64,000 nucleotides of DNA from Tretioscincus oriximinensis (Eukaryota > Chordata > Lepidosauria > Squamata > Gymnophthalmidae): positions 17,220-81,219 of the forward strand of contig JAJVDF010001742.1 in the NCBI GenBank assembly GCA_022410635.1, in the 5' to 3' direction. The translations under genes were made by a program, and so were the position numbers. The notes beneath the pieces were generated by a model that saw only the letters and a list, made by a program, of their open reading frames with translations, was not told the DNA's origin and ran no database searches. Shown here piece by piece: positions 31,991 to 43,659 of the stretch. How positions within the stretch are numbered: the stretch's first letter is position 1; each line of letters begins with the position of its first letter.

Positions 31991-32624
31991 AGAGACGTCA
32001 CCTTAGCGAATGCGCCATTCATGTTTGGCTCCTACTGTGGTCACCCAAACAATATAATGTATACACTATAAGGTGCTCGAGGGTGGGGCATCCAGTCCAG
32101 CCCTTTCGTATTAAAAGCGGTGATCTTGATATGTGTATATCTGGTTGGCATATACGTGATACACAAAGTACACATATCTTTGAACTATAAACTACATAGC
32201 TGGTTGGGGATCCTGACTGTGGGTCACCATGGTAGGCGCTTGAACTGCCTTGTAATTTTATTTTTTTAAGAAAACACCATAAGAATCTTTATCGATAAAC
32301 TTAGACGTTTTCTGATAATCTTTGACCAGATTCTATCCTGTACAGAGGCAATATATGGTTCTGTTTCCACGTATCCACAGTGCTTCAGACGTATTGCAAC
32401 AGGTACCTAAAACATGTTAATGTAAACAACATTCAGAATTTTTTTTTTGTTCTCTTGCTTGCTCTTTCACACCTTTTGGGGAATAGTTCATTGAGTTATG
32501 TTTCTTCTGCTTCGGTTGTCCTGATTAATGTCTTAAGCTGTAAACAACTGATTTATTTGTGACTATATGTTTACCCCAACCAGATCTCAATAACTTGAGG
32601 GAATATGGCTGCATCTGCACAGAA
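31991..32624. other. Unassigned sequence
   Basis: No recognised repeat, RNA gene or coding region. Confidence 0.4.
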
Positions 32625-32692
32625 CTTTATCCTGGGCTGTCCCTTGGAATAGGAGTCTGCCAACCACATGCTAGTGTAGACTATGGCAGGCC
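32625..32692. repeat. Foldback family F, one arm only
   Basis: TTATCCTGGGCTGTCCCTTG and GTGTAGACTATGGCAGGCCCC: the left arm alone, return arm absent. Confidence 0.7.
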
Positions 32693-33052
32693 CCTCTGCT
32701 GCATTCTTGCTATATTTTCTGCTATATTCTTTCTATAAACGTTTCTACGAGAGCTGAAGACCTGCAGCACATCCAAGCTTTACTTTCCTCTTCTGCTTCC
32801 TGGAACCAGAGAGAGAAGCTCATCTGATTATTTCTGCCTTCTTCCTGCCATCCCCAAGCCTTTCTGAAGCTGAATTTCACTTGTATGCTACTCTGAAGTT
32901 TTGCGGAGCTGTTTGCATAAGGCCTCAGGAATTCATTTTAGGGCTGTTACAACAAGGAATCCCCTGCCCGTCCAGGCACTCAAGCCATTCCCCTTCCCCA
33001 AGCCATGTGCCTTTCTCTGCATAAGGCATACCTTGCATAAGGCATACCCTTG
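32693..33052. other. Unassigned sequence
   Basis: Nothing recognised. Confidence 0.4.
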
Positions 33053-33363
33053 AGCAGGCACGGATAGCTCAGTTGCTAAGGAATCCGTCTCTCACCTGGG
33101 AGATGGGGTTTGGAAGCCCTGTGTCGAACATGGGGAGGGCTGAGCCCCTTCCACTAGCCTGTAGCTCTAGCCATCCCAGCTATTCGAAAGCATGAATTGC
33201 AAGAAATTGCAACTGACTACAAGTAGATACATGGGAACCACCAGAGTCTGGTGGGGAAGGAAGAATGTCAGCCTTCGGGCAAAATACCCTTGTAAGCCGC
33301 TTTGAGTCCCTTTGAAAGGTGAGAAAAAGCGGCGTATAAGAACCCAGTTCTTCTTCTTCTCCT
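33053..33363 (+). mobile_element. tRNA-derived SINE, full length
   Basis: AGCAGGCACGGATAGCTCAG head (A box), GGGGTTTGGAAGCCCTG (B-box region), GAACCCAGTTCTTCTTCT end. The best copy of this family in the window. Confidence 0.88.
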
Positions 33364-33598
33364 CATATAGGCTTCTGAATTTTTTTAAAAAAAATGCATT
33401 TAAAATTCTTCGAATGGCCCCTCTGCTCTATCCCTCCCAGCGCTTACGAATCCATCATTGTAGCATTGGCACTGGGAAGTCCAACACCCCAAGAGCAGCA
33501 GGAGTCGAGTGGGCAGAGAACTTGCTTGGTCCACTGCGATGTCAGCAGATGCAATGGTTCCACCATCTGGTTTTTCCAACTCTAGAAAGAGGAACATG

Positions 33599-34176
33599 CA
33601 GAGGAACATATATACATATGTCTGGCTATAAAACAATTTCGAGCACTTATAGTTAGACAGATACAAATCATTATGAATGGTAACTTCATAGATTCGGATG
33701 AATGGTGGATGTATGGTTTTCATGACAGCCCTGGATTACGAACAGAGGACAATGTTTTTATCCAATATGCCATGTTAGCAGGTCATTTAGTAATTGCTAG
33801 AGGATGGAGAGATTGAAATAAATGGACTCTAGATCTATGGTGGAGTTACATCACAGAATTTATTTTATTTGACGTACTACGGGGGAAGAGACTTCAAGCT
33901 ATTGGAATACGGCAAAATCCTCACTGGACTATTAAATGGCAAACGCTCATTGCCCTTGCAGCATTGAATGACTCACATTGGTTACTAAAAGAGACTCTTC
34001 ATATTGTCCTGGAGCAAAGTCTGTTATTTTGATCAATCTTGGTTTCAGTTTAGGGGTGGGGGTGGGGGCGATCGGGGTTTGGAACTTGTATTGCTGTTTT
34101 GTTTTGTTTTTTCTCACCTGTGCTGTGTATCGTGTTTTGTTTGTGTTATCATACAATAAAAAGTAAAAAAAAAAAA
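33599..34176 (+). mobile_element. 5'-truncated L1-like LINE, perfect 16-bp TSD
   Basis: Encodes the ORF2 C-terminus (LWWSYITEFILFDVLRGKRL, then NPHWTIKWQTLIALAALNDS) with one in-frame TGA after ARGWRD, then a stop, a G-rich 3' UTR (34053-34077), AATAAA and an A-rich tail. Flanked by TAGAAAGAGGAACATG at 33583-33598 and 34177-34192. Textbook target-primed insertion. Confidence 0.93.
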
Positions 34177-34192
34177 TAGAAAGAGGAACATG

Positions 34193-35019
34193 GTGGGCAC
34201 AGATGGCACTTGGCATTCATGCACATGTGTGGAATGGTTGGCTACACCAGGCTCTGCAACATAGGAGGAAAAAGGCTGTGAATTTTAAAAATTGGGTTGC
34301 CACATGGGTATCTGGGAATCCAGAACTTAATGCCAGCTTCCTGGAAGGGTTACCAAAGCCCAAATACCCAGGAGTCATATCATTACTCCATGAGGTGCAG
34401 TAACCCTAGTTAAAACACCTCCACAACACATTAGATGTGTTGGGACAGCTCCCTAAAACAAATTACTACAAATCAGTTCCTCTGTACTTTTAGGGCAAAG
34501 TTCTAGGATCTCTGTTCACCGGTGCAAAGTAAATGATTGTCAGCTTCTCCATCCTCAGGCATGTATCAAGGTAAATTACTTGACTATGCTCCAGAACTTC
34601 TGTTCTTCAAGCACCGTCTTTCAAGGCTGAAGAGGCCCAGATGTTGCAGCCTGAGAAAGAGCTCATTGCTGCCATGTCTCTATTTGCTAGTGCCACTGTT
34701 TCCAGCACACTCACGAATGGAAACACCATTGTTTCTGATGCATCATTATGCACCCTGAAGGGAGGCACCTTTGTGCATTACAGAAAATATATATCCCCAC
34801 CTCTCATGGCTTTTTGGAAGCTACTTCATTGGCCTAAAGAACATTTTTCATCTATCACTATGAAGCTCCTTTCCACAGCTCATCAATTAAATACAGTTAT
34901 CTTCAAACTGGTAATTAACAAGTGGCAATTTATAGTCCCACTTGAACCAGTTTACCATATACCAGTCGTCTGTGTTTGGTCCCTCTATTTTGTACTTTTA
35001 AAATATACAAGGTGATTTA
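34193..35019. other. Unassigned; short LINE scrap
   Basis: 34613-34655 (CGTCTTTCAAGGCTGAAGAG, GATGTTGCAGCCTG) is an antisense LINE scrap. The remainder, including the 124-codon frame at 34641, is unassigned. Confidence 0.4.
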
Positions 35020-35722
35020 GAATCACAGAGTTGAATGGGACCTCCAGGGTCATGGGGTCCAACCCCCTGCTCAATGCAGGATTTACTAAACCATCCCAGA
35101 CAGAAGAGTGCCCAGCCTCTGTTTGAAGACTTCCAGCGAAGGTGAACTCACCACCTCCTGTGGCAAACTGTTCCACTGGTTTATCCCCCTGACTGTTAGG
35201 AAGTTTTTCCTGGTATCTAATCTAAATCTCCTCCCTTGCAGTTTCATTCCATTGTTTCCAGTCCTTCCCTGTGTCAATGAGTACAATGTTGTTCCCTCTG
35301 CTCTGTGACAGCCCCTCAGGTATTTGTAGGCAGCTATCAGGTCTCCACTCAGTCTTCTCTTTTGCAGACTAAACATCCCCAGATCCTTTAACCCTTCCTC
35401 ATAGGACCTCATGGTTTCCAGACCACTCACCATCCTTGTAACTCTCTTTTGTACTTGCTCTAGTTTATCAATGTCCTTTTTAAATTGGGGCCCCCAGAAC
35501 TGAACACAGGATTCCAAGTGTGGTCGTACCAAAGTCCTGTAGAGAGGAATAATTACTTCACGTGATTGAGATTCTTTGCTCCTCTTAATATACCCCAGGA
35601 TTGTGTTAGCCTTTTTTGCAGCTGCTTCACACAGTTGACTTATGTATAGTCTGTGATCTACCAATACACCCAGGTCCTTCTCACCTGTGCTACTGCTCAG
35701 ATTTATTCCTCCCATTCTATAA
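35020..35722 (-). mobile_element. CR1 LINE ORF2 C-terminus and 3' UTR
   Basis: Minus frame 35715-35086 (209 codons) is the longest LINE frame here: INLSSSTGEKDLGVLVDHRL, then LVRPHLESCVQFWGPQF, then LPQEVVSSPSLEVFKQRL. Ends with AGAATCACAGAG. Intact for 209 codons but lacks endonuclease and RT. Confidence 0.92.
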
Positions 35723-36375
35723 GATTTGCTAACAGTGGCAGTTTGGCTTTGTTTAGCTTTTCATTCCAATTCTCTGGAAACTGACCTAACTTTCTGGAAA
35801 TTGTAGTGGAAATGAAAACGGCCGTGAGAAGAATGAGGCTAGAAAAAAAAAACATAAATAAACCTGGGCATGTGGACCTCTTTTTTGCACGTACCTGCTC
35901 TAAAGCACATCAGTTATTGTGCTTTGACTTGATGTGGAGAACCTCCAGCCATAGGAGTTTCAAAGCCAAATCCTTTTTTTGCACGTGATGTCGAGTCAGT
36001 CGCATTTTGCATCTGGTTCCCCCTGCAGCTGCAAATGTCAGCCTTTGCCCCAGCACTTGGAAGCTCCAATTGGAGCTGTCCGATTGCTGAAATACAGACC
36101 TCGCAGCTGAGCACTGAAGCTGAGCTCGCAGAAGCCACCGAAAGTGCATTTGAGATCCCAACTGCTGTGAATCACTGTTTGTCTTTCACTGGCAGAATCT
36201 TTTGCTGTGGCGTTACTGCACAGTGCCGGGTAGATGAATCTGCAATACGTTAATGCGCTTTAGGGAGCTGTTGCTGCATATCTAATGTGGATTACTAAGG
36301 TTCCCATACCGACAATGGGAAATAGTAATATCCTTATGTGCATTAATAAGCCTTTGCAAAAATGGCCTTTTCATT
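35723..36375. other. Unassigned sequence
   Basis: Two CTTTTTTTGCACGT blocks (35879, 35971) near both ends of a ~100-bp stretch hint at a small repeat. Overlapping frames at 35910-36253 show no domain. Confidence 0.35.
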
Positions 36376-36636
36376 ATTTTATTTTTATTTATTTATTTAT
36401 TTATACTTATATCCCGTCCTATACCCAAAGGTCTCAGGGCAGCCAACCATATGATGGCACACATAGCTTTTGTTGCTTTCTCCACAACAGACACCCTGTG
36501 GAGTAGGTGGGGGCTGAGAGAGTTCTAAAGAACTGTGACTGGCCCAAGGTCACCTTTTCATGGAAGAATGGGGAATCGAACCAGGAGACTACCAGATACG
36601 AATCCAACACTTTAACCATTTACACTAAACTGGCCA
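36376..36636 (-). mobile_element. Sauria SINE
   Basis: TTATTTATTTATTTATACTT tail, CCTATACCCAAAGGTCTCAG (Bov-B-like end in reverse), GCCCAAGGTCACC body, and head TTTACACTAAACTGGC. Confidence 0.9.
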
Positions 36637-36639
36637 ATG

Positions 36640-36810
36640 AAGAAGGAGGAGAATAATCGGCTTTTATACCCCGCTTTTCTCATCCAAAGGGAATCAATGC
36701 AACTTAGGTTTATGTAAGAAGGCGTCCATTCTATCTTTCCATTTATCTAGTCACAGTCAATTGCAATTTCTTACATTCTTGCTTTTGAATAGCTGGGTTG
36801 GCTAGTCTTC
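36640..36810 (-). mobile_element. tRNA-type SINE fragment
   Basis: CTTTTATACCCCGCTTTTCT, AGTCAATTGCAATTTCTTAC and GCTTTTGAATAGCTGGGTTG match the 3' half of the SINE at 62090-62470. Confidence 0.75.
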
Positions 36811-37734
36811 CAAACGTTTTTGATTGTAAAAAAAAGCTGGATTTTTATTATTTATTGACAATACTTTCATCACATTTTTCCAATATTCTTTTTAATTTGA
36901 ACTTTGCTTTTTCTGTTCTCAATTTGTCAATAAATGGGTACTAAAGATTGTATAAGCATTTCCTGGAAACTTAGAATCTTTAGGCTGGAATATAGACCTT
37001 AAAGAATCGTTCAGTTGCTGTTGAGAGTAACTTTTCTAGGAAAAAAGCCAAATGTGTGAGTGGGGCTAAATAGCCATAATACTAGAATTATTTTGCATTG
37101 CATGCCTTACATACTTCCTATTGGCAAGAGGTCAAAATGCATTAGCCAACCTGTTGCAATGCTTTCATCTGAATGCCAGGTACGGTGTGATACAATCTGG
37201 CATGCGTGAACTATGCCCATAGACATACATAGAATGAAAATGTTCTAGTTTTTCCTACTGGTTATTAATCTCTTTCTGATCGATTTAATTGCCAGCAAAT
37301 ATTTGTTACATTCATTGTTTTTAATAGTGATTAATGCCAGGTACAATTTGTTTTTAAATATTCTCTGGTTTTTGTTTGATATCATTCATGTTTGATTACG
37401 TTTGATTTTACATAATTAATTTGTATTTATGGTTTGTATTGTGAGCCACCCAGAGGCCAATTTGGGGGGTGGGCAAGGTATAAATCAAAGTGTAAAGTAA
37501 AATTCTGATACTAGACGTTAGATGTTTCTGTTTTGATTTTTTTCCTCAAAAAAGATTATATTTATGGTGATTGAAACTTTGATTTCATGTTTTGGTAAAT
37601 ATTTCTGAATGATACTATGATAATGTAAACTCTTTTGCATTGGCATTTAGATATTTCTCATTGTTTCTGTTAATAATGTTATTATTAAATAACTACCTCT
37701 TGAATAAGATTGGACGACGTTCTTTCAGGGCTAT
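36811..37734. other. Unassigned AT-rich sequence
   Basis: About 900 bp with no recognised element. 37430-37490 (TGGTTTGTATTGTGAGCCAC, GGTATAAATC) resembles the tail of a generic SINE. Confidence 0.4.
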
Positions 37735-37930
37735 TCTACGGCTTCATTTTGCATCACCTGATTCACAAATACAACTCCAGAGGAAGAAAACTCTAAACAG
37801 ACTTCATTGATTTATCTGCTGATTTTGACTCTATAAACCGTGATATTTTATGGGGAAAACTATCATCCCAGATTGCTAGCCCAAATCAAAGAATTAGATA
37901 CTTTTATGAAAGTGCATCTAGATACTGATT
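37735..37930 (+). mobile_element. Non-LTR retrotransposon RT fragment
   Basis: Translation with one frame change gives FILHHLIHKYNS then FIDLSADFDSINRDILWGKL, the RT motif around the first catalytic aspartate (AFDxV-type). Probably the clade represented by the C-termini at 4850 and 52757, by inference only. Confidence 0.65.
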
Positions 37931-38003
37931 TTAGCCTTCCTCAGGTAATTAATACATTCACAGGTGTGTTTCAAGATCTCTGGGACAAAAGGTCACACCT
38001 GGA

Positions 38004-38187
38004 TAGGCTGACCGGATGACCCCCGGGGGGGGGGGTGAAACCCGGTTTTGCAGTGCCTCCCTGGTTTTCCTGAGGAAAAAAAAGTAATTTTTTTTTCGGA
38101 AAAAAATCTTTTTTTGAAAAAACATTTCCTCAGCCAAAACCGGGAGGCACTCCAAAACCAGGTTTCTACCATCACCTGGTCAGACCA
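38004..38187. mobile_element. Foldback hAT-like MITE (family T), perfect 8-bp TSD
   Basis: TAGGCTGACCGGATGACCCC to ATCACCTGGTCAGACCA, 184 bp, nearly palindromic. Flanked by CACCTGGA at 37996-38003 and 38188-38195. Confidence 0.93.
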
Positions 38188-38195
38188 CACCTGGA

Positions 38196-38518
38196 CCAAA
38201 CCTGGAGATCACCACAGAGATCTTGGGGCCCTTTGGTGTAGGTTTAGGCTCTAGGGACTGGATGTGGAGGGCAATGTTGGGGTAAACGTTAGGTGCCCTT
38301 TTGACTGGGCCCAGACCTGCTTTTTAGCTGTTCCTTGGCAACACACATTTTTCAACTGCTCAGCTCTTGTCTGACTGTTGCTTATTAGATTAACTACCAA
38401 AGGTGGGATCCTTAGAATGTTAGGGTAACTTCTTATAGGCTGAACATTTAACAAATCCAGACACTTAAGAGGCTGTAATATGAATCTGTGAACTATTAAG
38501 AGGACATATATTATAAAT
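38196..38518. other. Unassigned sequence
   Basis: No recognised feature. Confidence 0.4.
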
Positions 38519-38892
38519 TAGACCAGATGACCCCTTTTTGCGGGTGTCCATCCCACCCTCCCAGGAGGGCAATTACCCCATTTTTTGCTGAGGAAAAAAA
38601 ATTAAAAAATTGATTTTTTTTTTATTTACTGCATCATTACTCTGCGCAGTACACCCAGCACTAGCAAGCAGAGCCAGCTCCTGAAGGCCCCACAGTAAAA
38701 AAATGCAAATTTCTCACACACTTAAAAAGATTCTCACACACTTCAAAATATTCTCGCATGTTTCACACATTTCTCGGGTGGGGATTTTGGAGAGGTATGC
38801 ATGTTGGTGTATGATTTACATATTCATGAATATGCAAATTAGTATGAACATTAATTATCCAAGTTTGGGCCTCAGAAAATCTAGTCAGTCTA
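38519..38892 (+). mobile_element. hAT-like MITE (family T), 8-bp TSD
   Basis: TAGACCAGATGACCCC to ATCTAGTCAGTCTA. Flanks TTATAAAT (38511-38518) and TTATAACT (38893-38900), seven of eight identical. Palindrome variant 38814-38839; three TTCTCACACACTT-type units. Confidence 0.9.
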
Positions 38893-39198
38893 TTATAACT
38901 ACATGGTATAAGTGAAATAGTATGCTTTTAAAAAACAAATTACCAGCATGCTTGAGTAACTTCTTTGAAAGTCATTCAAAGTAGCCCAGCTAGTATTCTC
39001 ACCCAGCAGAGAATTCAGGTGAGACACAGGGAGCTTCTTTTGAGCTAAGAAAGTGATGTCTGTATTGGAAGCAGGCTTTGTCCTAAAAAGGTTCAGATGC
39101 AAATCCAGATTATTCTAGCACTGTTGATCAACAGGTAGGCGCATTAACAGTTTACATGGTCCTTAGTCCAGCTTTAGGATCCATACAGAAAGGTCCTT

Positions 39199-39365
39199 AG
39201 TGCAGACTGGCCAGAATTTTCTGAGGCTGAAACTGGGGCAATTAATAGTCGTGCTCATTTGCATATTCATGAATATGCAAATCAGCCACCAACATGCATA
39301 TCTCTCCAAAATCCCCACCAGGAGGTGGTGTGGACACCCCTAAAACTGGGTTTTTGCTCCTCAGT
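39199..39365 (-). mobile_element. hAT-like MITE (family T), internally deleted
   Basis: CAGACTGGCCAGAATTTTCT end, perfect octamer palindrome 39257-39282, CCAACATGCATATCTCTCC, then directly GTGTGGACACCCCTAAAACTG. The minisatellite region is missing. Confidence 0.8.
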
Positions 39366-39727
39366 GAGTCTACCTTAGTGAGTTCTTTGGAAAGAATCCA
39401 TCTTCACTGAAAAACCATCTAGCCATGCCAACTAGGTTATAGTTTGTAAATAATACCAGGGCAGTTCACACAGTCTATTCAATGTCAACATAACAGGGTC
39501 AAAAGGCACACCATCAACTCTCACCCTCCCACATAACCCTTATTTGCTTACCTTGTATGTCTTTCTTGAAGCATATTTTAGATTAGAGCTGTTTCAACAA
39601 TTTGATCTTTTTGAAACTTAAAGCATTGTTATTAAATAAAAGAACTGACCACCAAAACCTGTCCATATCATGCCTTGTTTCAGAATTCTTTGACCCTGTT
39701 GAGGAGGCCATGTTTTGTGTGCTCATT
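39366..39727. other. Unassigned sequence
   Basis: No recognised feature. Confidence 0.4.
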
Positions 39728-39905
39728 TAGAATCATAGAATCATAGAGTTGGAAGGGACCTCCAGGGTCACTGGGTCCAACCCCCTCTGATCAATTTGCT
39801 AAGCATACCAGTGAGGAAGATGTCCAGCCTCTGTTTTACGACTTCCAGCAATTACTGAGAGAAAGCTTTTTTCTGATAACTGACCTAAACCTGCTTTTAT
39901 TTATT
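39728..39905 (-). mobile_element. CR1 LINE 3' end
   Basis: AGAATCATAGAATCATAGAG, CCTCCAGGGTCACTGGG and a diverged C-terminal stretch. Confidence 0.8.
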
Positions 39906-40029
39906 TAAACTGAAACTATGTCCAAAATGGTAATTTTAAGGAAAAAAAACTTGTTCATGCATTATTGGGGACAGTCATATATATCTACTTAACAATCATA
40001 TATATTTATCTATATACCACCTGATGGGA

Positions 40030-40860
40030 ACCAAGAGCTTTCTGTGGCCGAGCAAGAAAAGGATCTTGGGGTGTTGGTGGACAATTCAATGAAGATGTCA
40101 ACCCAGTGTGCAGCAGCAAATAGAAAGGCAAATTCCATGTTGGGGATAATTAGGGAAGGAATCGAAAACAAGTCAGCAAATGTTGTTTTGCCTCTTTATG
40201 AATCTATGGTGAGGCCACATTTGGAATACTGTGTTCAATTCTGGTCACCACATCTCAAGAGGGATATTTTGGAACTGGAGAAGGTGCAGAAAAGGGCAAC
40301 AAAAATGATCAAGGGTCTGGAGCACCTCCCTTACGAAGCAAGGCTGCAACATCTGGGCCTCTTCAGCCCCGAAAGATGACGTTTGAGAGATGATCTGATT
40401 GAAGTGTACAAAATCATGCATCGGATGGATAGGGTGAAAAGAGAAAATATGTTTTCTGTATCACACAACACTAGGACCAGAGGGCCCTCCTTAAAACTGA
40501 TGGGCAGAAAAGTGAGAACAGACAAAGGAAAGTATTTTTTCACCCAGAGGGTCATCGGCCTGTGGAATTTACTTCCTGAAGAGGTGGTGGTAGCTAACAT
40601 CTTGGATAGCTTCAAGACAGGACTAGACAGATTTATGGACACCAACGGTATAAATAGGTGCTAGGAGGGATGTCTGGATGCTGCCTCCAGGATGGAGTAA
40701 CAGGCAGGACTCCTGAGATATCTTTTGCAGGGAGTCATGAACAGGGGCATATTTTGCTTTCCTCTGTTCGGACTGCCCAGGGGCATCTGGTGAGCCTCTG
40801 TGAGACACAGAATGTTGGACTAGATGGGCTGTGGCCTGATCCAGGATGGCTCTAAGGATG
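40030..40860 (+). mobile_element. CR1-type LINE C-terminus and 3' UTR
   Basis: Frame 40044-40379 reads EKDLGVLVDNSMKMSTQCAA, then NRKANSMLGIIREGIENKS, then [21 protein letters not shown] frameshift near 40379 leads to [20 protein letters not shown] and the 3' UTR. Best-preserved TTCTTATG-group copy, lacking only the last bases of the 3' tail. Confidence 0.92.
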
Positions 40861-41744
40861 CAGGGAAATGAATAAAGCCACATATATTGCTTATTTATTC
40901 CATTACACTTGGATATCCAATAACAAACACTGTCTGGACTCCTTTATTCCAGAATATCCAACTATAGCATAACAAATAAGATGCATCTTAAATGAAGAAA
41001 ATTAGCACAGAATATACATAAGGTATATTGCTTGCAACAAACAGACATTTTAATTTTTTTACGTGTTCAAATTACTATATTCTGTTTTTTAATGCTAGCT
41101 TTGCTTTCTTCCTCCTGCTAAACTTCCTGCACGAAATGTTTTTTCCCTGTCAAGGTTTGATGCATGAGATAACTATGGCAGAAATGTAAATATTATTTAT
41201 TTGGGAATGGGCGGAGCAAGGCTTGTAGAAAGACAGCCAATCTTTAATCAAAAAAGAAACTAGACTGAACAAGGAAAGAAACCGTGTTGGAAACCCTACA
41301 GATATCTACAGCAGTTCTTGAAAAATAGCCTGACAGCTGAAGGGATATTGTCAAATGGGAGAGAAGAGAGAAGATCCCACCTTACTCTTATTCATCTAAG
41401 AAGACGGACATCACACCACATCCCCATGGAGCATGCTACACTTAATCCAGCCCTATGTGAGCCTGGTTTAACCTAAAGCACAATAGGCAGCATGATGGTA
41501 CATCCATACATAGACTGTACAAGACTGGAGCATGGCATGACAGCAAGGGATATTGAGAACAGACGTTGTGTATGTACATTACGGCTTTCCCTGGTATAGT
41601 TCTTGTGCAAACCAGGACAATAAATCCAGATGCTCCCTGCTACAGCTATTCCAGACAAAACCGTTCTGGAATTCCTAATACAGAAATAGCAGGTTCAGTG
41701 CAGAAAGTTCCCATAGATCTGTTTTCTCTTTCAAAGGAGTAGTA
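40861..41744. other. Unassigned sequence
   Basis: No recognised repeat or coding region in about 880 bp. Confidence 0.4.
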
Positions 41745-42175
41745 ATACCATTTGCAAGGAGTCATGAACAGGAGCATATTTTGCTTTCAGCTGTTCGGAC
41801 TGCCCAGGTGCATCTGGTGGGCCTCTGTGTGGGACAGAAGGCTGGACTAGGTGGGCTGTGGCCTGATCCAGGATGGCTCTTCTTATGTTCTTATGTTTAA
41901 TTGTAGGAATGAACATATCTCAGTGGCTATAAGAACTTAATACATAAGAAGAGCCATACCGGATAAGAACCTAAGAAGAGCCATCCTGGATCAGGCCACA
42001 GGCCATCTAGTCCAGCCTTCTGTCCCACACAGAGGCCCACCAGATGCACCTGGGCAGCCTGAACAGAGGAAAGCAAAATATGCCCCTGTTTATGACTCCC
42101 TGCAAATGGTATCACAGGAGTCCTGCCTGTTGCTCCATCTCAGAGGCAACATCCAGACATCTATCTTAGTATATT
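41745..42175. mobile_element. Two LINE 3' ends tail to tail
   Basis: 41745-41905 (plus) and 41946-42175 (minus) are both TTCTTATG-group 3' UTRs. Their shared ~150 bp are highly similar in inverted orientation with about 40 bp between, so the pair could fold on itself. Confidence 0.88.
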
Positions 42176-42284
42176 ATATATAAATATATATACTGTATAT
42201 TATTTTCAAAATATGAAATCACCTGATTATATTGGCTTATTGTCCACTTTGTCTTTAAGGACAGATAGTGCCCTGGGTAATAAC

Positions 42285-42893
42285 ATAAGAATATTAGAAC
42301 ATAGGAACGTAAGGGGAGCCCTGCTGAATCAGGCCAGAGCCCATTGAGTTCAGCCTTCTGTCTCACACAGAGGCCTATCAATTGCCTCTGGGCAGTCTGA
42401 AGAAAGCAAAACGTTCACCTGTACTCACCTGGTATTTCACAAGCCCTGCCATCCTGGAGGCACTTTCAAAATATCAATCCTAGTAGCTGTTTATGCCATT
42501 GGTGTCCATAAACTTTTTTATTTGTATTTATAACCCGCCCTATACCCAAAGGTCTCAGGGCAGCCAACCATAGGGTGGTGCACATAGCTTATTGTTGCAT
42601 TCTCCGCAACAGACACCCTGTGGAGTAGGTGGGGCTGAGAGAGTTCAAAGAATTGTGACTGGCCCAAGGTCACCCAGCTGGCTTCATGGAGGAGTGAGGA
42701 ATCGAACTGGGAGACTACCAGGTACAAGGCCAACACTCTCTCCACTACACCAAACTGGCTCTCATCTAATAGCTTTCATCTAATTCTGAGCAAATAGCTC
42801 TTATCTAATTCTGTCCTAAAGCTATCGAGGCTGCTAGCTACCACTACCTCTTCTGTAAGTAAATTCCATAGGCCGATGAGCCTCTGGGTGAAA
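42285..42893 (-). mobile_element. CR1-type LINE 3' part split by a SINE
   Basis: 42285-42511 (ATAGGAACGTAAGGGGAGCC to TTGGTGTCCATAAAC) and 42808-42893 (TCTGTCCTAAAGCTATCGAG to CCTCTGGGTGAAAAAA) flank the Sauria SINE. Confidence 0.82.
42512..42759 (-). mobile_element. Sauria SINE
   Basis: TTTTTTATTTGTATTTATAA tail, CCTATACCCAAAGGTCTCAG, GCCCAAGGTCACCCAGCTGG, CCACTACACCAAACTGGC head. Inserted in the LINE 42285-42893. Confidence 0.92.
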
Positions 42894-43140
42894 AAAAGAA
42901 TCTGCTTTTTATATCCTGTCCTTTTCACCCAAAGACTTACATCTATTCTATCTTGCCCTCCATGTTAATGGTGGTACCTATTTATCTAATTGAAATGTAG
43001 ATTGCAAATCTATTTTCTTTTGAATGGCTGTGTTGGCTAGAGCTGAAGGCTAGTGGAAGGCGCTCATCCTTCTCCAAGCCCGACACAAGGCCTCGAAACC
43101 AGATCTCTCAGTTGAAAGACTGGCTCTTAGCGACTGTGTC
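42894..43140 (-). mobile_element. tRNA-type SINE, diverged
   Basis: AGAATCTGCTTTTTATATCC, TCTATCTTGCCCTCC, GGCTGTGTTGGCTAGAGCTG and GGCCTCGAAACCAGATCTC match the antisense order at 31645-31990. Confidence 0.7.
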
Positions 43141-43659
43141 AGTTGTGCCTTCTAGGGATCTCGATGATGACCAGTATGGTCGTCATGTTTCTATCGACAG
43201 CAGAGTGATGCTCACATAGTCATTTTATTACATGGTCATTGTTTGCAGTGTTACAAAGATGTGCATGTAGATATGTCCTCAAAGTTTAAGCTGAGTTGAA
43301 CAGGAGACAGCATCAAACAGCGGTTACCATCCTTGCTATCAGGTTAGGTTGCTGGATTAGGATGCAAAAATAGGCTGTCATATACGGCAAGTTGGAGTTG
43401 TCTACTGGAGTCATAAAATACGCCATGGAATTTGGAATTTGTGGATTGCCAGCTAGAGATCCAGTGGAAAATGTCCCCCTTTGTTTAATTGTGCTCAGCT
43501 TCATTTTAATTCACACTAGGCCAAAACCCTGCTTAACAGTTTTCACTTCTTCAATTTATCCACTCAGTCCCCTGATCGTTTTTCACTTCGGTGGCATCTG
43601 AAAGTGACATTCGCTTTCAAAAAAGGTTTGTCTCATTTGTTTCACGAATCATGAAAGAC
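43141..43659. other. Unassigned sequence
   Basis: No recognised feature. Confidence 0.4.
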
